From positions 23,232,964 through 23,296,963 of the forward strand of contig NC_135559.1 in assembly GCF_964340395.1 (NCBI RefSeq): a DNA stretch of 64,000 nt. The letters are read 5' to 3'. This document shows positions 1 through 12,549 of the stretch, piece after piece (position 1 is the first letter of the stretch; every line of letters starts with the position of its first letter). Both the position numbers and the translations under genes were made by a program. Source of the stretch: Glandiceps talaboti. Taxonomy: Eukaryota > Hemichordata > Enteropneusta > Spengelidae. The notes beneath the pieces were generated by a model. The model saw only the letters and a program-made list of their open reading frames with translations. It was not told the DNA's origin and did not search any database.

Positions 1-503
1 TGCGGTCTGAGATTCTCTGATGTAACGAATCATACATATATGTGATGTAGTACTTTTGTATGTAAACAGATTAAGATGTGTCAATCTGATTACATGGTAT
101 GGCATAGCTCAGTAAACAGAGACATGTCAGAGTCACAGTGTATATTACCAGGACTAGTATAAAATACATTATACATTCATTCCCAGGCTTGATAAAAGTG
201 GTAGTCAGGCTGCCAACATGGTATCAATGTATACCCATCTGAAGGATTACTAGATGATAAAAGTGACTAGCAAGTTGCTATAATTTATTTTGGGTGTCTT
301 GTGTACAATAACAAATCATTTTTTACACCCTTTTATTTTTATTATCATTTTTTTAAAAACAATTTATTGTGCCACAAACAAGGTTTTGGTATGGTATTGT
401 TACACATTGGTTTTTCAAGAAGAAAGACAGCAGAATAGAATGGTTTTTAGTACACTGAACTGATAAGGTTCAGTAGTGCTATAGGCATTGCTAAATGTCT
501 GTC

Positions 504-505
<2 letters not shown>
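1..505. other. Non-coding, left edge
   Basis: AT-rich sequence without a supported gene. From about 430 to 505 it matches, in inverse orientation, the tail of a dispersed repeat also seen near 13650 and 34990 (shared core around 'cctatagcactactgaacc' read on the - strand). Nothing else is recognised. Confidence 0.6.
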
Positions 506-594
<89 letters not shown>

Positions 595-1200
595 GTCAAA
601 AGCTGCTGGACCGATTGCTTTGATATTTGGTGGTCATGTTACTTTGGGTGTCTAGTTAGGAAATTGTTCAAATGAAAATGATCACATAAGAGCTATGCAT
701 TTTGGGTAAAAAAATGTGATTTTTGGTCAAAAATTTATCTCAAAAAGTATGTGATCAATATTTTGACACAATTGGCCCTAGCAACCATGACCACGCCCAT
801 AGCAACAACCAAATGGCAGTATATTTTGGTCAAATAACATCATCTGGTAGGCAAGTGAGTAAACAATCAAAAAATGTATGCAGATATCCCTAGCAACCAT
901 GACCACGCCCATAGCAACAGCCAAACGGTGGTGAATTTCACAAAGATAACAGGGATTAATAGAAAAGTGAATAAACATTCATTAAATGTATGTAAATGTG
1001 CCTAGCAACAAGACCACACCCATAGCAACAGCCAAATGATCACATACATTGCAAAGATAACAACAGGGATTAATAGACAAATGAATAAACATTCAAAAAA
1101 TGTATGCAAATATACCCAGCAACAAGACCACACCCATAGCAACAGCCAAATGATCGCATATATTACAAAGATTGGTTGGATAGGCAACAATTTATCGCAT
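430..1200 (+). repeat. Dispersed repeat with internal microsatellite, copy 1
   Basis: This segment matches 12550-13700 in inverse orientation. It contains the GT tract (506-590), a unique part (about 600-770) and three to four tandem copies of a unit of about 110 bp (775-1190), each carrying 'ccacgcccatagcaac' or the variant 'ccacacccatagcaac'. No transposase is visible. It is probably a non-autonomous element, but its class is unknown. Short open frames here are artefacts of the repeat. Confidence 0.7.
506..590. repeat. (GT)n microsatellite
   Basis: An 85-bp uninterrupted GT dinucleotide run. It lies inside a copy of a dispersed repeat: the same flanks surround the CA-rich tract near 13557-13640 in inverse orientation. 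Confidence 0.95.
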
Positions 1201-1635
1201 GGCCATAACGTACACTTTATCACATGGTCATAATGTACACTTTATCACGTGGCCATAATATACACTTTATCGCATGGCCACAACATACAATTTATTGCAT
1301 GGCCATACCGTACACTTTATCACGTGGCTATAATGTACACTTTATCGCATGGCCATAACGTACAATTTATCACGTGGCCATACCATACACTTTATCAAGT
1401 GGCTATAATGTACACTTTATTGCATGGCCATACCGTACACTTTATTACATGGCCATAACGTACACTTTATCACGTGGCCATAACGTACAATTTATCGCAT
1501 GGCCATAACGTATACTTTATCATGTGACCATAATGTACACTTTATCACGTGGCCATAATGTACAATTTATCGCATGGCCATAACGTATACTTTATCATGT
1601 GACCATAATGTACACTTTATCACGTGGCCATTGGT
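1192..1635. repeat. Minisatellite, 24-bp unit
   Basis: About 18 imperfect units with core 'cactttatcacgtggccat'. Units differ mostly by transitions (cacgtgg/cgcatgg). The array starts exactly where the dispersed repeat ends. Confidence 0.9.
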
Positions 1636-1762
1636 ACAAGTAGCTAATAGAACCATTCACTTGATAATTAAATTGTGCCTATTTTCGGAGTGTTCAAATT
1701 TGGTAATTAGGATATAAGTGCACGCTATGTCAGTCAAGGTGATGTTCTTGTTCAAACTCATT

Positions 1763-4700
1763 ATATCAGATTAGTTACTCATTTGATACCTCCATATATC
1801 AGATTAGTTACTCATTTGATACCTCCATATATCAGATTGGTTACTCATTTGATACCTCCATATATCAGATTGGTTACTCATTTGATACCTCCATATATCA
1901 GATTAGTTACTCATTTGATACCTCCATACATCAGATTAGTTACTCATTTGATACCTCCATATATCAGATTAGTTACTCATTTGATACCTCCATATATCAG
2001 ATTAGTTACTCATTTGATACCTCCATATATCAGATTAGTTACTCATTTGATACCTCCATATATCAGATTAGTTACTCATTTGATACCTCCATATATCAGA
2101 TTAGTTACTCATTTGATACCTCCATATATCAGATTAGTTACTCATTTGATACCTCCATATATCAGATTAGTTACTCATTTGATACCTCCATATATCAGAT
2201 TAGTTATTCATTTGATACCTCCATATATCAGATTAGTTACTCATTTGATACCTCCATATATCAGATTAGTTATTCATTTGATACCTCCATATATCAGATT
2301 AGTTACTCATTTGATACCTCCATATATCAGATTAGTTACTCATTTGATACCTCCATATATCAGATTAGTTACTCATTTGATACCTCCATATATCAGATTA
2401 GTTACTCATTTGATACCTCCATATATCAGATTAGTTACTCATTTGATACCTCCATATATCAGATTAGTTACTCATTTGATACCTCCATATATCAGATTAG
2501 TTACTCATTTGATACCTCCATATATCAGATTAGTTACTCATTTGATACCTCCATATATCAGATTAGTTACTCATTTGACACCTCCATATATCAGATTAGT
2601 TACTCATTTGACACCTCCATATATCAGATTAGTTACTCATTTGACACCTCCATATATCAGATTAGTTACTCATTTGGTACCTCCATATATCAGATTAGTT
2701 ACTCATTTGGTACCTCCATATATCAGATTAGTTACTCATTTGGTACCTCCATATATCAGATTAGTTACTCATTTGATACCTCCATATATCAGATTAGTTA
2801 CTCATTTGATACCTCCATATATCAGATTAGTTACTCATTTGATACCTCCATATATCAGATTAGTTACTCATTTGATACCTCCATATATCAGATTAGTTAC
2901 TCATTTGATACCTCCATATATCAGATTAGTTACTCATTTGATACCTCCATATATCAGATTAGTTACTCATTTGATACCTCCATATATCAGATTAGTTACT
3001 CATTTGATACCTCCATATATCAGATTAGTTACTCATTTGATACCTCCATATATCAGATTAGTTACTCATTTGATACCTCCATATATCAGATTAGTTACTC
3101 ATTTGATACCTCCATATATCAGATTAGTTACTCATTTGATACCTCCATATATCAGATTAGTTACCCATTTGGTACCTCCATATATCAGATTAGTTACCCA
3201 TTTGATACCTCCATATATCAGATTAGTTACTCATTTGATACCTCCATATATCAGATTAGTTACTCATTTGATACCTCCATATATCAGATTAGTTACTCAT
3301 TTGATACCTCCATATATCAGATTAGTTACTCATTTGATACTTCCATATATCAGATTAGTTACTCATTTGATACCTCCATATATCAGATTAGTTACTCATT
3401 TGATACCTCCATATATCAGATTAGTTACTCATTTGATACCTCCATATATCAGATTAGTTACTCATTTGGTACCTCCATATATCAGATTAGTTACTCATTT
3501 GATACCTCCATATATCATTTTAGTTACTCATTTGATACCTCCATATATCATTTTAGTTACTCATTTGATACCTCCATATATCAGATTAGTTACTCATTTG
3601 ATACCTCCATATATCAGATTAGTTACTCATTTGATACCTCCATATATCAGATTAGTTACTCATTTGATATCTCCATATATCAGATTAGTTACTCATTTGA
3701 TACCTCCATATATCAGATTAGTTACTCATTTGATACTTCCATATATCAGATTAGTTACTCATTTGGTACCTCCATATATCAGATTAGTTACTCATTTGAT
3801 ACCTCCATATATCAGATTAGTTACTCATTTGATACCTCCATATATCAGATTAGTTACTCATTTGATACCTCCATATATCAGATTAGTTACTCATTTGATA
3901 CCTCCATATATCAGATTAGTTACTCATTTGATACCTCCATATATCAGATTAGTTACTCATTTGATACCTCCATATATCAGATTAGTTACTCATTTGATAC
4001 CTCCATATATCAGATTAGTTACTCATTTGATACCTCCATATATCAGATTAGTTACTCATTTGATACCTCCATATATCATTTTAGTTACTCATTTGATACC
4101 TCCATATATCATTTTAGTTACTCATTTGATACCTCCATATATCAGATTAGTTACTCATTTGATACCTCCATATATCAGATTAGTTACTCATTTGATACCT
4201 CCATATATCAGATTAGTTACTCATTTGATACCTCCATACATCAGATTAGTTACTCATTTGATACCTCCATACATCAGATTAGTTACTCATTTGATACCTC
4301 CATATATCAGATTAGTTACTCATTTGATACCTCCATATATCAGATTAGTTACTCATTTGATACCTCCATATATCAGATTAGTTACTCATTTGATACCTCC
4401 ATATATCAGATTAGTTACTCATTTGATACCTCCATATATCAGATTAGTTACTCATTTGATACCTCCATATATCAGATTAGTTACTCATTTGATACCTCCA
4501 TATATCAGATTAGTTATTCATTTGATACCTCCATATATCAGATTAGTTACCCATTTGATACCTCCATATATCAGATTAGTTATTCATTTGATACCTCCAT
4601 ATATCAGATTAGTTATTCATTTGATACCTCCATATATCAGATTAGTTACTCATTTGATACCTCCATATATCAGATTAGTTACTCATTTGATACCTCCATA

Positions 4701-5895
4701 TATCAGATTAGTTACTCATTTGATACCTCCATATATCAGATTAGTTACTCATTTGATACCTCCATATATCAGATTAGTTACTCATTTGATACCTCTATAT
4801 ATCAGATTAATTACTCATTTGATACCTTCATATATCAGATTAGTTACTCATTTGATACCTCCATATATCAGATTAGTTACTCATTTGATACCTCCATATA
4901 TCAGATTAGTTACTCATTTGGTACCTCCATATATCAGATTAGTTACTCATTTGATACCTCCATATATCAGATTAGTTACTCATTTGGTACCTCCATATAT
5001 CAGATTAGTTACTCATTTGGTACCTCCATATATCAGATTAGTTACTCATTTGATACCTCCATATATCAGATTAGTTACTCATTTGATACCTCCATATATC
5101 AGATTAGTTACTCATTTGATACCTCCATATATCAGATTAGTTACTCATTTGATACCTCCATATATCAGATTAGTTACTCATTTGATACCTCCATATATCA
5201 GATTAGTTACTCATTTGATACCTCCATATATCAGATTAGTTACTCATTTGATACTTCCATATATCAGATTAGTTACTCATTTGGTACCTCCATATATCAG
5301 ATTAGTTACTCATTTGATACCTCCATATATCAGATTAGTTACTCATTTGATACCTCCATATATCAGATTAGTTACTCATTTGATACCTCCATATATCAGA
5401 TTAGTTACTCATTTGATACCTCCATATATCAGATTAGTTACTCATTTGATACCTCCATATATCAGATTAGTTACTCATTTGATACCTCCATATATCAGAT
5501 TAGTTACTCATTTGATACCTCCATATATCAGATTAGTTACTCATTTGGTACCTCCATATATCAGATTAGTTACTCATTTGATACCTCCATATATCAGATT
5601 AGTTACTCATTTGGTACCTCCATATATCAGATTAGTTACTCATTTGATACCTCCATATATCAGATTAGTTACTCATTTGATACCTCCATATATCAGATTA
5701 GTTACTCATTTGATACCTCCATATATCAGATTAGTTACTCATTTGATACCTCCATATATCAGATTAGTTACTCATTTGATACCTCCATATATCAGATTAG
5801 TTACTCATTTGATACCTCCATATATCAGATTAGTTACTCATTTGATACCTCCATATATCAGATTAGTTACTCATTTGATACCTCCATATATCAGT
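1763..5895. repeat. Minisatellite, 33-bp unit, about 125 copies
   Basis: A very homogeneous array; the unit contains 'atacctccatatatcagatt'. Because 33 is a multiple of three and no variant makes a stop, one + frame stays open for 1,385 codons (1783-5940) as an 11-residue repeat (IPPYIRLVTHL with I/V/T/L and T/I variants). Most changes between units are non-synonymous and there is no unique coding context, so I treat it as non-coding DNA. The frame ends at a TAA at 5938-5940, directly followed by 'taaataaaa'. Confidence 0.95.
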
Positions 5896-6009
5896 GTGCT
5901 CGCTTCAATCGTAGTCAAATTTATTCCTGCACTTATGTAATAAATAAAAACTCACTTTTGTCACCAAATATCAGAGTCGTTATAGTTTCATTAGTGTGGT
6001 CATTGTGTT

Positions 6010-6425
6010 GTTAATTATTGATTAGATTAGTTGTGATATCATTTGGATTTTTACATGTAATGAATGAAGAAACTTTGCTATGTTATGACAAAGTGGAACA
6101 ACATAGACCAAGTCCATGTTTGTGTAAAAAGTATGTTTTTGTACAAATCATTGCCTGTACATATGGATATCGTTGTTTACTTGTGATTACCCAGTTAGTG
6201 TACAAATCATTGCCTGTATATATGGATATCGTTGTTTACTTGTGATTACCCACTTAGTGTACAAATCATTGCCTGTACATACAATAAACTGTTTACACAT
6301 AATTTTATTTGTTTGTTTGTTTGTCTAATTAATCAATTTAATGATATATATTTTTTGCACTGAACTTGGTCAATATTCTTACACGTAACATGGTAAAGTT
6401 GTTTTATCTAATATCCAATGAGACG
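6010..6425. mobile_element. Decayed MITE copy with internal duplication
   Basis: The left part (about 6035-6125) resembles the left arm of the MITE at 60962-61305, sharing 'ttggattttta' and 'accaagtccatgtt'. The right part (about 6345-6415) resembles its right arm, sharing 'aagttgttttatc'. The middle holds two to three tandem copies of a unit of about 58 bp ('gtacaaatcattgcctgta', 6138-6285) that is absent from the other copy. Confidence 0.5.
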
Positions 6426-6718
6426 ACAAATTTTCGACATCATCCAACACCAAAGGAATGGTGCTAAGCTAGGAAAGAAATGACTAACAGAACAAGAACT
6501 TATTTCTTCCTTTTCTTATCTTTTATAGATACAAGATTTGGCTACCTTATAGAGAGACCTACATTCAGTGTATCAACATTGAAATGAGTGCAACTAGTCT
6601 TACACTGACTTGGATCACATGAATATCACTGGTTTGGTGTAATTTGACGTCAATTTGACAGATTGTGACTTTCCAACTATGTCATCATTTGAATATTTAT
6701 GACATCACATCATCCAAA
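6426..6718 (+). promoter_or_regulatory. Tetraspanin 5' region with candidate UTR splice acceptor
   Basis: A pyrimidine-rich run followed by AG at 6527-6528 ('cttatcttttatag') is a good 3' splice-site candidate. The 5' UTR exon of the tetraspanin could therefore start at 6529, with an upstream non-coding exon not identified. No TATA box or other core promoter is obvious. Confidence 0.4.
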
Positions 6719-7537
6719 ATGTCAGAAGAAGATTTAAAAGATACATTAAAGTCATTGGATGAAGAATTTGAGAGCCGCAATGACATCAAATCAATGCCAA
6801 TTTTACAGAAAAAGTGTCACCTCAAGGGAATCATCTTAGCCCAAATTGGTGTTTTCCTGTTGTGTGGAATACTACTTATTGTGTTTGGCATATGGATAAT
6901 AGTAGACCATTCATCATGCAATAGTGTGTCTGCAGTTAGCTTATATTTGCCATGCGTTTTAACAATCATTGCAGGTGTGTTTGTATGTGTTGTATCATGT
7001 GCTGATACACTTATTTTACATTCTTCAAGGACAAGAGATTTAAGGTGGTTTGTTGGAGCACTGACTCTGTCTGTTCTTCTTGGACTCTCTGCTGTTATTA
7101 CCAGTGCTGTCAAGACATCCAAGTTAACAGATGGCGGGACTCTGTACCTTGACATGCTATCAGCAATGCAATCATATGAACTGGATGAAGACATAACTCG
7201 CTGTTGGGACATTTTACAACCTGAGAAACAATGTTGTGGCACCAATAATTTTACAGACTGGTTACAATTGTCAAACATAATCACATTCCCGTCTTCTTGT
7301 CAATGTGATTTGTATCCGTACAATGCAAGGTGTGTCACCATAAACAATTCAACGCATACATACAGTGACGGTTGCCATGACAAACTTGCCAGTTCATTAA
7401 AATATTATTTTGGCATCGTGGAACTTGTGAACTGTGTAATAATTGTATTGGAAGTTACTGTGGCTATAGTTTCCCTGTGTAGTGGATGCCGTATATTCCG
7501 ACATAGCGTAGTAGCAACATACGTAGTAGAGACATGA
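6719..7537 (+). CDS. Tetraspanin family membrane protein
   Basis: A 272-residue tetraspanin in one exon. Tetraspanins organise membrane microdomains and associate with integrins and other receptors; the partners of this member cannot be inferred. Four hydrophobic segments lie at about residues 37-62, 73-100, 110-131 and 229-254. The large extracellular loop (about 132-227) has the family CCG motif at 172-174 (context QCCGTNNFTDW) and further Cys at 162, 194, 196, 205 and 219, plus Asn-linked glycosylation sequons (NFT, NNS/NST). The N-terminal cytoplasmic tail of about 35 residues is acidic and longer than usual. The start is the first in-frame ATG (6719, A at -3); the frame opens earlier at 6665 but without an ATG. 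Candidate poly(A) signals AATAAA are at 7804 and 7853. Length is in the family range. The subfamily was not assigned. Confidence 0.88.
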   Translation: MSEEDLKDTLKSLDEEFESRNDIKSMPILQKKCHLKGIILAQIGVFLLCGILLIVFGIWIIVDHSSCNSVSAVSLYLPCVLTIIAGVFVCVVSCADTLILHSSRTRDLRWFVGALTLSVLLGLSAVITSAVKTSKLTDGGTLYLDMLSAMQSYELDEDITRCWDILQPEKQCCGTNNFTDWLQLSNIITFPSSCQCDLYPYNARCVTINNSTHTYSDGCHDKLASSLKYYFGIVELVNCVIIVLEVTVAIVSLCSGCRIFRHSVVATYVVET

Positions 7538-7870
7538 CATTATTACATGTATATATTGTACTATTGCATAATACTATAGTGATGGGATAGCCAGTATCCT
7601 AACACAACTTGACTCTAACTTAGCATAGTTCATACCCACTGTCAAATAACGGCTATGGAAACAGACATTCTAGAGATGTCATCTAGGTGTATGTTTCTAT
7701 GGTTACAGTCATGATCTCAAAAGTTTTAAGGCGTGACAAATGTTTTGTTGTCTGTCACCATTTTTTTACATAGTGTACTTTTATTTCAATTTACCATTAT
7801 GATAATAAACAAATAACAAGAAGGTGTGCTTGCAAAGTAGATACTGGGATTTAATAAAAAGACATTATTT
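7538..7870 (+). other. Probable tetraspanin 3' UTR
   Basis: AT-rich sequence after the TGA stop. It contains AATAAA at 7804-7809 and 7853-7858, either of which could end the transcript. Confidence 0.55.
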
Positions 7871-8121
7871 TTGTGTATAGCTACTATATTGATGTAGTGA
7901 GAGATGACACTATACATCCATCTTATTTGCATACAAATTGCTTTCGATTTCTAAGAGTACATGTGTGTCAAATTTCAAACATCTCATGTTAATACCTTCC
8001 AAGTTAAACTTTTGACCAATTTTGATGTTTTTTTTATATAAGTCCAGCTGTCTACTATAATTATAACTATATTTTTGTAAAGTTTCATCATAAACTTCAT
8101 CAGGTCTTTGCATCTTACGTC
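7871..8121. other. Intergenic, nothing recognised
   Basis: An open - strand frame of 67 codons here has no recognisable features and is probably chance. Confidence 0.5.
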
Positions 8122-8485
8122 ACTGGGTATTGTAGCAAGTTAGCCATTTGATATAACTGGGTATTGTAGCAAGTTAGCCATTTGGTATAACTGGGTATTG
8201 TAGCAAGTTAGCCATTTAGTATAACTGGGTATTGTAGCAAGTTAGCCATTTGGCATAGCTGGGTATTGTAGCAAGTTAGCCATTTGGCATAGTTGGGTAT
8301 TGTAGCAAGTTAGCCATTTGGCATAGCTGGGTATTGTAGCAAGTTAGCCATTTGGCATAGCTGGGTATTGTAGCAAGTTAGCCATTTGGCATAACTGGGT
8401 ATTGTAGCAAGTTAGCCATTTGGCATAACTGGGTATTGTAGTCACTTGGCCAACTGGCATAACTGGGTATTGTAGTCACTTGGCC
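8122..8485. repeat. Minisatellite, 34-bp unit, about 11 copies
   Basis: The unit contains 'actgggtattgtagcaagtt'. The last two units diverge ('gtcacttggcca'). Confidence 0.93.
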
Positions 8486-8914
8486 AGATGATAAACATGA
8501 ACACTACCCAGGGAAACACATTCCAATGTAGCTAACATGTACATAAGACGAAATGCATAGAGGTATATCTAAACAAGAAATCTTTAATTACCATAAATAT
8601 ACAGCAATACACTTACTGAATGTTTTTACAGTTGAAATACTTTGTACGTTGTCGGTTGCGTGTGTGCACAAATAACGCCATGCTGTTTGTTGATATTCAA
8701 TGCGTACATGTATGCCCATGACAAGTAAGACACAATCTGATTGGCTGTGTGGCTCACTGAGTAGAAATTTGTTTGCATGGGCACCACTTCAGATGTAGAG
8801 GAGGCGATCAGGCTAAAAAATGTAAACATGTACCACGAAGGTCAATTCAGGCAAAATAACGAAGGTAAAATAGCAATGAACGATTAGCCGACATCTACAT
8901 CAGATTTTAATCAG
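8486..8914. other. Intergenic, nothing recognised
   Basis: Unique sequence without a supported exon. A 67-codon - strand frame (8626-8829) shows no domain. Confidence 0.5.
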
Positions 8915-9955
8915 ATTGGGTCGGTCTATGGAAGAACCATGTGAGGGTTGTGGGTCGGCCTGTGTAAGAACCATGTAGGGTTGGGGGTCGGTCTATGAAA
9001 GAACCATGTAGGGTTGGGGGTCGGTCTATGAAAGAACCATGTAGGGTTGGGGGTCGGTCTATGAAAGAACCATGTAGGGTTGGGGGTCGGTCTATGAAAG
9101 AACCATGTAGGGTTGGGGGTCGGTCTGTGTAAGAACCATGTAGGGTTGGGGGTCGGTCTATGAAAGAACCATGTGAGGGTTGGGGGTTGGTCTGTGTAAG
9201 AACCATGTAGGGTTGGGGGTCGGTCTATGAAAGAACCATGTGAGGGTTGGGGGTCGGTCTGTGTAAGAACCGTGTAGGGTTGGGTTGGTCTATGAAAGAA
9301 CCATGTGAGGGTTGGGGGTCGGTCTGTGTAAGAACCATGTAGGGTTGGGTTGGTCTATGAAAGAACCATGTAGGGTTGGGGGTCGGTCTATGAAAGAACC
9401 ATGTGAGGGTTGGGGGTCAGTCTATGTAAGAACCATGTAGGGTTGGGTTGGTCTATGAAAGAACCATGTAGGGTTGGGTCGGTCTGTGTAAGAACCATGT
9501 GAGGGTTGGGGGTCGGTCTGTGTAAGAACCATGTAGGGTTGGGGGTCGGTCTATGTAAGAACCATGTAGGGTTGGGTTGGTCTATGAAAGAACCATGTGA
9601 GGGTTGGGTCGGTCTGTGTAAGAACCATGTGAGGGTTGGGGGTCGGTCTGTGTAAGAACCATGTGAGGGTTGGGGGTCGGTCTATGAAAGAACCATGTAG
9701 GGTTGGGGGTCGGTCTATGAAAGAACCATGTAGGGTTGGGGGTCGGTCTATGAAAGAACCATGTAGGGTTGGGGGTCGGTCTATGAAAGAACCATGTAGG
9801 GTTGGGGGTCGGTCTACGAAAGAACCATGTAGGGTTGGGGGTCGGTCTATGAAAGAACCATGTAGGGTTGGGGGTCGGTCTATGAAAGAACTATGTAGGG
9901 TTGGGGGTCGGTCTATGAAAGAACCATGTAGGGTTGGGGGTCGGTCTATGAAAGA
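8915..9955. repeat. G-rich minisatellite, about 33-bp unit
   Basis: About 31 units carrying 'gaaccatgtagggttggggg' or shorter variants. Unit length varies (about 29, 33 and 34 bp) through the number of Gs and a gtgagg/gtagg change. Every unit brings two G runs on the + strand. Open frames in it on both strands (for example 9636-10046 and 8907-9206) are repeat products. Confidence 0.93.
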
Positions 9956-10414
9956 ATCAACAAAAGTTTACAATGCCTTTATATTTCATGCAATGGCATG
10001 CTCCTTTAAGAAACAACTCCTAGAAGCCAATCAGTTAAAATCATAGGAATCATTTATTTCTATTCAATAAAGCTTTAATAAAAAAGAAAATTGGAGCCAG
10101 GTGTTTAACTTAGCCAGTACATATATCAGAGTTTAAATTACTTCAATTAGTTTCATCTGTATTGATGATTAGTTGGTATGAGATTCTTTATCCTGAAAGT
10201 GAACAAATTGCCATATAGTCAGTGCAGGTGTTCAGTGCAATATTAGAGGTGTCCTGTGTAGTAGTAGAGGTGTTCAGTGCAATATTAGAGGTGTACTGTG
10301 TAGTAGTAGAGGTGTCCTGTGTAGTAGTAGAATGTGTCCTGTGTAGTAATAGAGGTGTATGAATATTGCCTAATGATTCAAAGAAACAATAGGATGGGCA
10401 GACATTTTAAATAT
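9956..10414. other. Spacer with a short degenerate tandem repeat
   Basis: At 10225-10350 short imperfect copies around 'gtgtagtagtagaggtgt' alternate with 'cagtgcaatattagaggtgt'. Otherwise nothing is recognised. Confidence 0.6.
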
Positions 10415-11277
10415 GCTAAGTGAAATTGCAACATAATATGCTAATGTACCTTAAATCATGTATCTATGTGAAATTGTAACATAATATGCTAATGTACCAT
10501 AAATCATGTATCTATGTGAAATATTAACATAATATGCTAAATGTACCGTAAATCATGTATCTATGTGAAATTGTAACATAATATGCTAATGTACCTTAAA
10601 TAATGTATCTATGTGAAATTGTAACATAATATGCTAATGTACCGTAAATCATGTATCTATGTGAAATTGTAACATATTATGCTAATGTACCTTAAATAAT
10701 GTATCTATGTGAAATTGTAACATAATATGCTAATGTACCGTAAATCATGTATCTATGTGAAATTGTAACATATTATGCTAATGTACCATAAATCATGTAT
10801 CTATGTGAAATTGTAACATATTATGCTAATGTACCTTAAATAATGTATCTATGTGAAATTGTAACATATTATGCTAATGTACCTTAAGCCATGTATCTAT
10901 GTGAAATTGTAACATAATATGCTAAATGTACCTTAAATCATGTATCTATGTGAAATTGTAACATAATATGCTAAATGTACCTTAAATCATGTATCTATGT
11001 GAAATTATAACAAAATATGCTAAATGTACCTTAAATCATGTATCTATGTGAAATTATAACAAAATATGCTAAATGTACCATAAATCATGTATCTATGTGA
11101 AATTATAACATAATATGCTAAATGTACCATAAATCATGTATCTATGTGAAATTATAACATAATATGCTAAATGTACCGTAAATCATGTATCTATGTGAAA
11201 TTATAACATAATATGCTAAATGTACCGTAAATCATGTATCTATGTGAAATTATAACATAATATGCTAAATGTACCTT
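10415..11277. repeat. AT-rich minisatellite, 48/49-bp unit, about 18 copies
   Basis: The unit contains 'catgtatctatgtgaaattg' and 'aacataatatgctaatgtac'. Units with 'ctaatg' (48 bp) lie mostly at the left and units with 'ctaaatg' (49 bp) at the right, so array growth was local. Confidence 0.94.
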
Positions 11278-12487
11278 AATGTATAGATTTAGGATCAGCC
11301 ACGACATTGTGACAGTGACAATATGCTGTAATTAGAGAACACTCTGGTAACCGGTCACATGACTAGCAAAGTGTCTCATTGCCAATACATCTCATTACGT
11401 GCTTCATGATTTGATAATGTTGAAGACTTTCAGTAACATCAGTCATTGTAACAATTCTATGGAATATATATATATATAATGATGGAATAGATGGAAATGT
11501 ATGGATGGAAAAAACTAAGTTTGTGTATTAACAGTTATACATGTATAAGGTTTTATTATGTGGTAGTTATTTAAACTCTGATCAAATTAACATCTCTGTC
11601 TTGAGGTGAGTCATTACATGTATTTCACTGTCAAGACCAAATCAACACTGGCTCTCTATCTATATCAGCATTGTCATCAAATTTTAAAAGTAAAAAAATA
11701 AAGCCAAATAACATTCATACATCTATTTTTTCAGAAAAGCTTTCCATATACATTTGGCGTGTAAGTGTCTGCATTTCAGCTGAGTTGGAAATCATATCAA
11801 ATCCATTACAAGAAATCAAACTATCATCAATGAATTGTTGGCAATGACTGACTACAGACATGAACACTACCATTGTAAAGCAATCTCAACTCTCTAATTC
11901 AATTGTTTGAACATGATTTACATCAAAGATTTCAGCATTTGGTAAGACCAAAGAGAATATGAAGTTGTAACTTATGTAATTGTAAACATTCCAGTAGGTA
12001 TAAATATGAATATACATGTAGACTGTACCTCTACTAGATGATTAATTATCAGACAAACAAGGTACAATTGAACTTTCTACCAGGTACAATTTATGTATAC
12101 TAATTATGCAGTCTGTAACCATGGCTACTGCATTGTGCAACATATTCACACAAGGGACACTGTAAGGACCCCTTAGTTAGAACACAAACATTACAGGCCC
12201 CCTTGGTTAGAGGACAAAAACAGTACAGGGCCCCTTAGCTTGAGGGCAAACAGTTCCAAGAAAATAAAACTACACGACAAGATGGTAGAAGATGTATACA
12301 AAATGTAGGTTTCTTTTGTAATTCTTTTAACTCACTATTATAAACAAAACTATAAAGTTTTCTGTTAATTTGTAATGGGTATTTGCTATCATAAACAAAA
12401 CTAAAATTAGTTATCTTGATTTTAATGGACTGCAGGTCATGTCTGTCACATTCTTGCTTTATGGCCATTGCCTTATGATCCCTGGAA

Positions 12488-12488
<1 letters not shown>
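11278..12488. other. Intergenic, nothing recognised
   Basis: About 1.2 kb of AT-rich sequence. A short degenerate repeat of about 43 bp with 'ccccttagtt'-type cores is at 12165-12240. No exon is supported. Confidence 0.5.

Positions 12489-12518
<30 letters not shown>
12489..12518. repeat. (CA)n microsatellite
   Basis: A 30-bp CA run. Confidence 0.95.
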
Positions 12519-12522
<4 letters not shown>

Positions 12523-12549
12523 GCACAATCTGAGGTCAGTGAGTGAATG

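Noticed and set aside
1783-5940. 1,385-codon repeat protein gene
   Set aside because: Unit changes are mostly non-synonymous, there is no unique domain and no splice or promoter context; kept as a finding, not a gene.
6817-7284. 155-codon - strand frame
   Set aside because: Shadow of the tetraspanin gene; no domain of its own.
8915-9955. Interstitial telomere repeat (GTAGGGTTGGGG)
   Set aside because: The unit is about 33 bp with unrelated sequence between G runs; it is not TTAGGG tandem DNA.
8907-10046. Open frames on both strands with MKEPCRVGGRS or PPTLHGSFIDR repeats
   Set aside because: Products of a G-rich minisatellite with unit length divisible by three.
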